A DNA stretch of 5,288 nucleotides from Candidatus Latescibacterota bacterium (GTDB lineage: Bacteria; Latescibacterota; Latescibacteria; Latescibacterales; Latescibacteraceae). Position numbers and translations under genes: made by a program. Shown one piece after another: positions 1-5,079 of the stretch (position 1 is the stretch's first letter; every line of letters starts with the position of its first letter). Under the pieces are notes generated by a model. It was given only the letters and a program-made list of their open reading frames with translations, made no database searches and was not told the DNA's origin. The DNA is taken from NCBI GenBank assembly GCA_018656855.1, contig JABHYP010000241.1, positions 1 through 5,288 on the forward strand. The letters are read 5' to 3'.

Positions 1-27
1 CCTACATAAAACTACGTTTTTTTTTTC

Positions 28-56
28 TTGTCTGAAATTCTATATTACTTTATATT
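28..56 (+). promoter_or_regulatory. Predicted sigma70-type promoter of the tRNA-Gly gene
   Basis: A TTGTCT box at 28-33 (four of six matches to TTGACA) and a TATATT box at 51-56 (five of six to TATAAT) are separated by 17 bases. Transcription would begin near 63, a few bases upstream of the mature tRNA 5' end at 70. The geometry suits a stable-RNA promoter, but it is read by eye in AT-rich DNA and no start site has been mapped. Confidence 0.5.
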
Positions 57-69
57 TAGTATTCCATGA

Positions 70-144
70 GCGGGAATAGCTCAGTGGTAGAGCTCCACGT
101 TGCCAACGTGGTTGTCGCGAGTTCAAGTCTCGTTTCCCGCTCCA
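70..144 (+). tRNA. tRNA-Gly (anticodon GCC), CCA encoded
   Basis: A complete cloverleaf can be drawn. The acceptor stem pairs 70-76 with 134-140 over seven pairs. The D stem GCTC (79-82) pairs with GAGC (90-93). The anticodon stem CCACG (95-99) pairs with CGTGG (107-111) around loop TTGCCAA, giving anticodon GCC at 102-104, which reads glycine codons GGC and GGU. The variable loop is five bases. The T stem 117-121 pairs with 129-133, including one G-U, around loop TTCAAGT. The discriminator base at 141 is T, as expected for bacterial glycine tRNAs, and CCA is encoded at 142-144. A run of seven T follows at 145-151 and may help end transcription. No intron or defect is visible. Confidence 0.97.
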
Positions 145-230
145 TTTTTTTCATTACGCCCCACCTGTTCTCACCCGTAACCCTTAATTCAACAGAATGA
201 AATGCGACGCATCAAGCGCAAGGGGTTTTC

Positions 231-259
231 TTGACATTTAACGTTAATTTATATATTTT
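231..259 (+). promoter_or_regulatory. Predicted sigma70-type promoter of the phosphofructokinase gene
   Basis: A perfect -35 consensus, TTGACA, lies at 231-236. Seventeen bases downstream is TATTTT (254-259, four of six to TATAAT); TATATT at 252-257 is a better -10 match but at 15-base spacing. The predicted start near 266 gives an untranslated leader of about 85 bases before the ATG at 351. The 10-bp palindrome TTAACGTTAA occupies 238-247 in the spacer between the two boxes, where a bound repressor would block RNA polymerase. The boxes are seen directly; their use is inferred. Confidence 0.55.
238..247. promoter_or_regulatory. Palindrome in the promoter spacer, candidate operator
   Basis: TTAACGTTAA is a perfect 10-bp palindrome located between the predicted -35 and -10 boxes. 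Its AACGTT core recurs in AAACGTTT at 277-284 and upstream of the GAPDH gene at 2551-2558. Position and symmetry suggest a transcription-factor site, but no known regulator's consensus is recognised and AT-rich palindromes also arise by chance. Confidence 0.3.
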
Positions 260-273
260 ACATCTTTGGATTC

Positions 274-293
274 TTTAAACGTTTCTGTTTAAA
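274..293. promoter_or_regulatory. Inverted repeat in the phosphofructokinase leader, candidate operator or weak hairpin
   Basis: TTTAAAC (274-280) and GTTTAAA (287-293) are perfect inverted copies with a six-base spacer. The dyad overlaps the palindrome AAACGTTT (277-284). It begins about eight bases after the predicted transcription start, so it could be a downstream operator. An RNA hairpin from it would be weak because six of seven pairs are A-U. Confidence 0.3.
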
Positions 294-340
294 TTATTTT
301 TTGTTATTCAACTATAATTAATTGTATTTTATACAATTAT

Positions 341-346
341 GGGGGG
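341..346 (+). promoter_or_regulatory. Ribosome-binding site that decides the phosphofructokinase start
   Basis: A GGGGGG run four bases before the ATG at 351 is the only purine-rich Shine-Dalgarno candidate here. The upstream in-frame ATG at 339 overlaps it and is preceded only by AT-rich sequence. Starting at 351 gives MSIKRIGILTGGGDAPG, the usual N-terminus of the family. Confidence 0.7.
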
Positions 347-350
347 ATAC

Positions 351-1397
351 ATGTCGATTAAGAGGATAGGAATTCTTACAGGCGGCGGCGATGCCCCCGG
401 ATTAAATGCTGTTATTAGAGCGGTGACTGTTAAGGGAATTAAGTCCGGTTATGAAATAATCGGGTTTGAGGAAGGGTGGCGCGGTCTGCTGGAGAAGAAG
501 TTTCGCAGGCTGACCATCGATGATGTAGAGGATATACATATTAAGGGTGGAACCATTCTTTTCTCCTCAAGGACGAATGTTGACAAAATTAAAAACGGTT
601 TCAATATTGCCAGGAAAAATCTTAAGGAAGCCGGAGTTGATGTCCTCGTGGCAGCGGGAGGAGAAGATACGCTTGGCGTTGCACTTAAGCTTCATAAAGC
701 CGGAGCGAACGTGGTCGGCGTACCGAAAACCATCGATAACGATGTCAATGCGACTGATTATACTTTCGGATTTGATACGGCAATTAACAGGATCAGCGGT
801 TTCCTCGATATGCTCAGAACAACTACACAGAGCCACAACCGCATCATGGTTGTTGAGGTTATGGGTCGCCATGCAGGATGGATGGCTCTTCACGGCGGCA
901 TAGCCGGCGGAGCGCACATGATCCTGATTCCAGAGGTTCAGGTTGGAATCCGTGAAATTTGCGATGTGATTAGTAAACGGTTCGAGTCCGGCAAACGCTG
1001 GGCGCTCGTTGTTGTGTCTGAAGGCGCTGCTATTACCGAGTTGATGAAGGATGTAGCCCATTCTTCCCAGCTTGATGATTTCGGGCATGTCCAGCTTGGC
1101 ACCGGAAAAGGTATCGGGGATGTGCTTGCAAATGCCATCGAGTATGAAACCGGCTATGAGACACGGTCGATTGTACTCGGTCACCTCCAGCGGGGCGGAA
1201 CGCCCACCGCATTTGACAGAGTACTGGGAACCCGCTTCGGTGTGCATGTCATCGAGATGATAGAAAAAGGTGAATTCGGCAAGATGGCTTCTCTGCAGGG
1301 TTCTGAGGTAAAGGCGGCCTCTCTTGAGGACGCAGTCGGCGAGCTGAAAACGGTAGCCGCCCATAGATATGAAACGGCGCGATTGTTTTTTGGATGA
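351..1397 (+). CDS. pfp: 6-phosphofructokinase, PPi-dependent type (group III PfkA family)
   Basis: This 348-residue cytosolic enzyme phosphorylates fructose-6-phosphate to fructose-1,6-bisphosphate. Motifs in order are GGGDAPGLNAVIR (11-23), SSRTN (72-76), GGEDTLG (103-109), PKTIDND (125-131, catalytic Asp129), MGRHAGW (171-177) and GHLQRGGTPTAFDR (277-290). Asp106 and Lys126 align with E. coli PfkA Gly104 and Gly124. Asp plus Lys at these positions is the recognised signature of pyrophosphate use, so PPi rather than ATP is the likely phosphoryl donor and the reaction is reversible. Glu187 of the E. coli effector site is replaced by His189, which fits a non-allosteric enzyme. About 27 extra residues between Glu224 and Arg272, relative to E. 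coli PfkA, match the group III (mixed-substrate) subfamily. The start at 351 is chosen because GGGGGG at 341-346 is then the ribosome-binding site; an in-frame ATG at 339 would bury it. The aldolase gene follows after 115 bases. Family identity is near certain; donor specificity is inferred from residues. A neutral annotator would call it pfkA. Confidence 0.95.
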   Translation: MSIKRIGILTGGGDAPGLNAVIRAVTVKGIKSGYEIIGFEEGWRGLLEKKFRRLTIDDVEDIHIKGGTILFSSRTNVDKIKNGFNIARKNLKEAGVDVLVAAGGEDTLGVALKLHKAGANVVGVPKTIDNDVNATDYTFGFDTAINRISGFLDMLRTTTQSHNRIMVVEVMGRHAGWMALHGGIAGGAHMILIPEVQVGIREICDVISKRFESGKRWALVVVSEGAAITELMKDVAHSSQLDDFGHVQLGTGKGIGDVLANAIEYETGYETRSIVLGHLQRGGTPTAFDRVLGTRFGVHVIEMIEKGEFGKMASLQGSEVKAASLEDAVGELKTVAAHRYETARLFFG

Positions 1398-1459
1398 CGA
1401 TATTAATAATGAATTTTTATTCTCAATTCTAAAAGATAACAACGGACTACGGATTAATT

Positions 1460-1495
1460 AAATCTGGAATATGAAATTTGGGATTTGGAATCTAT
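1460..1495 (+). repeat. Degenerate AT-rich spacer repeat between pfp and fba
   Basis: The spacer contains staggered variants of a short motif: TGGAAT at 1465-1470 and again at 1486-1491, with GAAATTTGGGATTTGG between them. AAATCTG (1460-1466) recurs in the pgk-tpiA spacer at 5032-5038. This resembles the degenerate GAATTTGGGATTT-like tracts found between genes in many bacterial genomes. The rest of the 1398-1512 spacer shows no clear terminator or promoter. Calling it a repeat family is inference from one window. Confidence 0.3.
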
Positions 1496-1500
1496 TTCTT

Positions 1501-1506
1501 AGGGGG
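1501..1506 (+). promoter_or_regulatory. Ribosome-binding site of the aldolase gene
   Basis: AGGGGG lies six bases before the ATG at 1513, a G-rich Shine-Dalgarno site of the same style as the one before the phosphofructokinase gene. It supports 1513 as the start. Confidence 0.7.
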
Positions 1507-1512
1507 TAAAAC

Positions 1513-2520
1513 ATGGCTTTAGTTCCGATGCGCCTGCTTCTCGATGAAGCAGCAAAAAAGAAATATGCGGTAGGCGCCTACAATGTGAATAACATGGAAC
1601 AGATCCAGGCGATAATGGCAGCGGCACAACAAACAAGATCGCCCGTAATTATCCAGGCTTCCCGCGGCGCTCTAAAGTATTCAAATTTTATTTACCTGAG
1701 ACACCTTATGCTTGCCGCTGCTGAGGAAAATCCGGACATTCCCATTGCAATGCACCTTGACCACGGTAACAGTCTTGAAACCTGCAAGGAAGCTATCGGG
1801 CTCGGTTTCACTTCGGTTATGATTGACGGTTCACTGAAGGAGGACAGCAAAACACCTACAACCTACGAGGAGAACCTCGAGGTTACTATGAGTGTGATCG
1901 AGTATGCCCGTCCGCTCGGCGTAACTGTCGAGGCCGAGCTTGGAACTCTCGGCGGTATTGAGGACGGAGTCGGTTCAGGGCAGGTTAACCTTACCGACCC
2001 CGACCAGGCAGTGGAATTTGTCGAAAAAACAAAGGTTGATGCGCTTGCTGTGGCTATCGGCACATCTCATGGTGCATATAAGTTTAAGGACGAACCAAAG
2101 CTTGCTCTCGACCTTGTACAGGAGATTAACCGGCGAATCCCCGATACTGCGCTTGTTATGCATGGCTCATCAAGTGTTCCTCAGGAACTCGTTGATATTG
2201 TAAACAAATACGGCGGCAATATGCCCAATGCTAAAGGCGTTCCCATGAGCGCTATACAGTCGGTCATACCCTATGGAGTAAGGAAGGTTAATATTGATAC
2301 GGACGGCCGCCTTGCTATTACCGGCGCTATTCGCAAGGTGTTTGTGGAAAGTCCTGAGAAATTTGATCCCCGTGACTATCTCAAACCTGCTCGCGAGGCT
2401 CTTACAAAGCTTGTAACACAGAAAATGCGAGACCTCGGCACTGCCGGACATGCTGATGAAATCAAAGATAAATCACTCGATGATATGATTGAATTTTATA
2501 AACAGTACGGTTTGCTATAA
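1513..2520 (+). CDS. fba: Fructose-bisphosphate aldolase, class II (class IIB, Calvin-cycle subtype)
   Basis: This complete 335-residue zinc aldolase reversibly splits fructose-1,6-bisphosphate into dihydroxyacetone phosphate and glyceraldehyde-3-phosphate in the cytosol. Its N-terminus, with NVNNMEQIQAIM at 24-35 and IIQASRGALKY at 46-56, is characteristic of the Calvin-cycle subtype also called CbbA or FbaA. HLDHGN at 81-86 supplies catalytic Asp83 and zinc ligand His84. GTSHGAYK (183-190) and VMHGSSS (215-221) supply the other two expected zinc ligands, His186 and His217. AELGTLGG (141-148) and NIDTD (260-264) form further active-site loops, the latter contacting substrate phosphate. Length is slightly below related proteins of about 345 residues, consistent with a shorter loop after the AELGTLGG motif; all catalytic residues remain. 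The subtype occurs in both autotrophs and heterotrophs, so it does not by itself imply carbon fixation; no RuBisCO or phosphoribulokinase gene is in the window. The GAPDH gene follows after 56 bases, suggesting co-transcription. Confidence 0.96.
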   Translation: MALVPMRLLLDEAAKKKYAVGAYNVNNMEQIQAIMAAAQQTRSPVIIQASRGALKYSNFIYLRHLMLAAAEENPDIPIAMHLDHGNSLETCKEAIGLGFTSVMIDGSLKEDSKTPTTYEENLEVTMSVIEYARPLGVTVEAELGTLGGIEDGVGSGQVNLTDPDQAVEFVEKTKVDALAVAIGTSHGAYKFKDEPKLALDLVQEINRRIPDTALVMHGSSSVPQELVDIVNKYGGNMPNAKGVPMSAIQSVIPYGVRKVNIDTDGRLAITGAIRKVFVESPEKFDPRDYLKPAREALTKLVTQKMRDLGTAGHADEIKDKSLDDMIEFYKQYGLL

Positions 2521-2576
2521 AAAACTGAGTTTACATAAATTAACCTTACAAAACGTTTGAAAGGAAATGTTAAAAC

Positions 2577-3584
2577 ATGGCAATCAAAATCGGTATTAAT
2601 GGCTTTGGACGTATCGGCAAACTTGTGTTTCGTGCAGCGGTTGCTGATGGTGATTTCGAGGTGGTAGGTATAAACGACCTCATGGATCCCAAAACAATGG
2701 CTCATCTTCTTAAATATGATACAACGCAGGGAAAATTCGACGGAACAGTAGGTGCCGCCTCTGACGGTATCATTGTGAACGGCACGAAAATTCCTATTTC
2801 CGCTGAAAGAGATCCTGCAAATCTGCCCTGGGGCGACCTGGGCGCTGAAATGATTCTGGAATCCACTGGCCGTTTTCCTGACGATGCATCGCTTCAAAAA
2901 CACCTCGATGCCGGCGCGAAGAAAGTCCTTCTTTCCGTTCCGCCCAAGGTTAAAGGCGAGACTAAAATCAAGGTCGTGGTACTTGGAGTCAATGACGATA
3001 TCCTGACACCGGAAGACACCATGATTTCCAATGCTTCCTGTACCACAAATTCTCTTGCTCCTCCAGTGAAAGTGATTCATGAAAGATTTGGTCTAGTCAA
3101 GGGATTTATCACGACGATTCATTCTTATACCAACGACCAGAATATTCTTGATTCGGTGCACAAAGACCTCCGCAGAGCTCGTGCAGGCGCTGCCAATATC
3201 ATTCCTACCACCACCGGTGCAGCTCGCGCTGTGGGCAAGGTACTGCCTGAACTTGACGGAAAACTCGACGGTTGTGCGGTTCGTGTTCCGACTCCCAACG
3301 CGTCGCTAACCGACCTTGTTGCTGTTCTTGAGAAAAATGTCACAGCAGAAGATGTAAACAATGCGCTAAAGGAGGCGGCTCAGGGTCCAATGAAGGGTAT
3401 TATTGATTACCTCGAGGATCCGATAGTATCGAGCGACATTATCGGTAATCCTGCTTCGGCTGTCATAGACAGCCTGATGACCAGTGTCATGGGCGGTAAT
3501 CTGATAAAGATTTTCTCATGGTACGATAACGAATGGGGTTACTCGAACCGCTGTATCGACCTGTTCAGGAAAATGGCTCAGTAG
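2577..3584 (+). CDS. gap: Glyceraldehyde-3-phosphate dehydrogenase, type I
   Basis: This complete 335-residue enzyme oxidises and phosphorylates glyceraldehyde-3-phosphate to 1,3-bisphosphoglycerate with reduction of NAD(P). The Rossmann motif NGFGRIG (8-14) and INDL (32-35) with Asp34, the residue normally selecting NAD, form the start of the cofactor domain. SNASCTTN (151-158) contains the catalytic Cys155, and TTIHSYTNDQ (179-188) contains the catalytic His182. RVPTPNASLTDL (236-247) and SWYDNEWGYSNR (314-325) are standard catalytic-domain motifs. Two departures are visible. The second cysteine common after the active site is Ser159. The pair Leu187-Pro188 of the Bacillus stearothermophilus enzyme is Ser193-Val194 here, at a position tied to cofactor choice. 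The start is supported by AAGGA at 2561-2565, with an 11-base spacing, and by the standard N-terminus MAIKIGINGFGRIG. No promoter is evident in the 56-base spacer before it. A hairpin terminator follows the stop codon. Confidence 0.97.
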   Translation: MAIKIGINGFGRIGKLVFRAAVADGDFEVVGINDLMDPKTMAHLLKYDTTQGKFDGTVGAASDGIIVNGTKIPISAERDPANLPWGDLGAEMILESTGRFPDDASLQKHLDAGAKKVLLSVPPKVKGETKIKVVVLGVNDDILTPEDTMISNASCTTNSLAPPVKVIHERFGLVKGFITTIHSYTNDQNILDSVHKDLRRARAGAANIIPTTTGAARAVGKVLPELDGKLDGCAVRVPTPNASLTDLVAVLEKNVTAEDVNNALKEAAQGPMKGIIDYLEDPIVSSDIIGNPASAVIDSLMTSVMGGNLIKIFSWYDNEWGYSNRCIDLFRKMAQ

Positions 3585-3609
3585 TCGGCAGTGAATTTAA
3601 AAACCTGTG

Positions 3610-3650
3610 AATCCCGCGGATTCTTGAGAGTGAGGTCCGCGGGATTTGTT
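3610..3650 (+). terminator. Predicted intrinsic terminator downstream of gap
   Basis: AATCCCGCGGA (3610-3620) pairs perfectly with TCCGCGGGATT (3636-3646), an 11-bp GC-rich stem around a 15-base loop. The right arm runs into TTTGTT, a short and interrupted T-tract. Starting 25 bases after the GAPDH stop codon, it probably ends or attenuates the upstream transcript. The short T-tract leaves room for readthrough into pgk or a role in mRNA 3'-end stability. Confidence 0.65.
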
Positions 3651-3704
3651 ACTAAGTGGTTCTTTTCATAAATAAGGTGACATATTAAGCTTAAATAAGG
3701 CACA

Positions 3705-3734
3705 GTCTTTGCGAAGTATAGCCGAAGCAATGAC
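3705..3734. repeat. Degenerate REP-like hairpin element
   Basis: GTCTTTGC (3705-3712) pairs with GCAATGAC (3727-3734) over eight positions with one mismatch, around a 14-base interior containing GAAG and CGAAG. The form resembles the GTCATTGCGAG...CGAAGCAATGAC type of dispersed intergenic palindrome seen in many bacterial genomes. Resemblance is from memory; copy number cannot be judged from one window. It shows no T-tract, so it is unlikely to be a terminator. Confidence 0.4.
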
Positions 3735-3793
3735 ATATGGTAATTACGTTACAGTATTTATGAAACTGTGTACTATAATATGAGGTTTGTACT

Positions 3794-4987
3794 ATGGCGA
3801 TCAAAACTGTTGAGGATATTGACCTGAAAGGTATGCGTGTCATTGTCAGATGTGATTTCAATGTTCCGCTGGATGAAAATTTAAGAATTACTGACGAGAA
3901 ACGCATTGTGTCCTCCCTACCCACAATTCGATACATTCTCAAGCAGGGCGCAAAACTGATCCTTATGAGCCATCTTGGCAGGCCGAAAGGTAAGCGTGTT
4001 CCCGAAATGAGCCTCGCCCCCGTTTCCAAAAGCCTTTCAAGCCATCTCAATACCGATGTGAAGCTTGCTTCCGATTGTGTGGGCCAGGACGTTGAAGAGC
4101 TTGTATCCTCCATGAAAGACGGAGATGTCCTTCTACTTGAGAACCTGCGGTTTCACGATGAGGAGACCGGTAACGATTCTGAATTTGCAGAGAAGCTTGC
4201 TTCAATTGCCGATGTTTATGTAAATGATGCGTTCGGAACCGCGCACCGCGCCCACGCTTCAACCGAAGGGATTACCCATTTCATGGATAATGTGGCCAGC
4301 GGTTATCTTTTGCGGAAAGAAATCGATTATCTCGACAGCGCTGTTAAAAATCCCGAACGCCCCTTCGTAGCAATAATTGGCGGTGTCAAAATATCGAGCA
4401 AAATTGATGTTTTAACTGTCCTACTCGATAAAGCGGACGTGCTTATCGTGGGCGGCGGAATGGCATATACCTTCTTTAAGGCCATGGGATTTGATATCGG
4501 TAACTCCGTGGTTGAGGATGATAAAATCGATCTTGCTCACAAGATTATGAAAAAGGCGGAATCTTCACGGTGCGAGTTACTGCTGCCTGTTGATTGTATG
4601 ATAGCCGACAGATTCGCCAACGATGCCGAAACCCGTTATGTTGACAGGGATTCCATACCTGGCGGCTGGGAAAGTCTCGATATCGGCCCGAAAACAGGCA
4701 AACTTTTTGTATCGAAAATTAAAAGCGCCCGCACAGTGGTTTGGAACGGCCCGATGGGTGTTTTTGAAATGGACACATTTGCCGGTGGAACAAGAGTCGT
4801 TGCGGATGCGCTGGCTGAGGCGACTAAAGGCGGCGCTATCACTATCATAGGCGGCGGCGATTCGGCGGCGGCCATTGCGAAGTTCGGTATGGAGAATCAA
4901 ATGAGCCACATTTCCACTGGCGGCGGCGCTTCGCTGGAACTTCTCGAGGGTAAAGTCCTGCCCGGCATGGCGGCCCTGGACAGATAG
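3794..4987 (+). CDS. pgk: Phosphoglycerate kinase
   Basis: This complete 397-residue monomer-type kinase transfers the acyl phosphate of 1,3-bisphosphoglycerate to ADP, giving 3-phosphoglycerate and ATP. The N-terminal domain carries the family signature RVIVRCDFNVP (15-25), SHLGRPKG (59-66), ENLRF (116-120) and VNDAFGTAHRAHAS (143-156), which bind 3-phosphoglycerate. The C-terminal nucleotide domain carries GGVKISSKI (196-204), VGGGMAYTF (219-227), WNGPMGVFE (317-325) and GGGDSAAA (353-360). The usual GGAKVSDK loop reads GGVKISSK here, but the nucleotide-contacting lysine is kept. Length matches the family norm. The start is supported by GAGG at 3782-3785, eight bases upstream, and by the typical N-terminus. 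The gene lies 209 bases after gap, beyond a probable terminator, so it may have its own promoter. No convincing one was found; the TATAAT at 3774-3779 would place the transcript start at the ribosome-binding site. tpiA follows after 92 bases. Confidence 0.97.
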   Translation: MAIKTVEDIDLKGMRVIVRCDFNVPLDENLRITDEKRIVSSLPTIRYILKQGAKLILMSHLGRPKGKRVPEMSLAPVSKSLSSHLNTDVKLASDCVGQDVEELVSSMKDGDVLLLENLRFHDEETGNDSEFAEKLASIADVYVNDAFGTAHRAHASTEGITHFMDNVASGYLLRKEIDYLDSAVKNPERPFVAIIGGVKISSKIDVLTVLLDKADVLIVGGGMAYTFFKAMGFDIGNSVVEDDKIDLAHKIMKKAESSRCELLLPVDCMIADRFANDAETRYVDRDSIPGGWESLDIGPKTGKLFVSKIKSARTVVWNGPMGVFEMDTFAGGTRVVADALAEATKGGAITIIGGGDSAAAIAKFGMENQMSHISTGGGASLELLEGKVLPGMAALDR

Positions 4988-4999
4988 AAAACATGTGAT

Positions 5000-5054
5000 T
5001 TGCGATTTTGTCTATAAATTTTTTCAATCGTAAATCTGTATTTGTAAATCGCAA
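5000..5054. repeat. Inverted repeat in the pgk-tpiA spacer
   Basis: TTGCGATTT (5000-5008) and AAATCGCAA (5046-5054) are perfect 9-bp inverted copies separated by 37 AT-rich bases. Within and after it GTAAATC occurs at 5030-5036 and 5044-5050, with variants GTAAATT at 5064-5070 and GTAATC at 5074-5079. No T-tract follows the right arm, so it is not a typical terminator. It may be a degenerate spacer repeat, an RNA structure between the two cistrons, or chance in AT-rich sequence. Confidence 0.35.
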
Positions 5055-5079
5055 TTATATTGTGTAAATTAGTGTAATC

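Noticed and set aside
70..144. tRNA-Gly as an integration site for a mobile element
   Set aside because: No integrase gene and no repeated copy of the tRNA 3' end occur in the window; the downstream genes are core metabolism.
202..212. ATGCGACGCAT, an 11-base near-palindrome upstream of the pfp promoter
   Set aside because: Five-base arms around a single base cannot form a useful hairpin, and no partner copy was found to support an operator.
339..350. Upstream in-frame ATG as the start of the phosphofructokinase
   Set aside because: It would add Met-Gly-Gly-Tyr encoded by the G-run that serves as ribosome-binding site for the ATG at 351; family members begin at the shorter form.
145..350. 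Riboswitch or small protein gene in the spacer between the tRNA and pfp
   Set aside because: No conserved riboswitch core or convincing short reading frame with a ribosome-binding site was seen; the predicted leader is AT-rich with only weak dyads.
1411..1429. GAATT/AATTC inverted repeat after the phosphofructokinase stop codon as a terminator
   Set aside because: The stem is only five mostly A-T pairs and no T-tract follows it.
567..1442. Long open frame of 291 codons antisense to the phosphofructokinase gene
   Set aside because: It overlies a clearly conserved gene, shows no recognisable domain, and no ribosome-binding site was identified for it. It is most simply a by-product of codon bias in the sense gene.
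2496..3080. Antisense open frame of 194 codons over the start of gap
   Set aside because: It has no family motif and overlaps a certain gene; its translated sequence looks like a random shadow.
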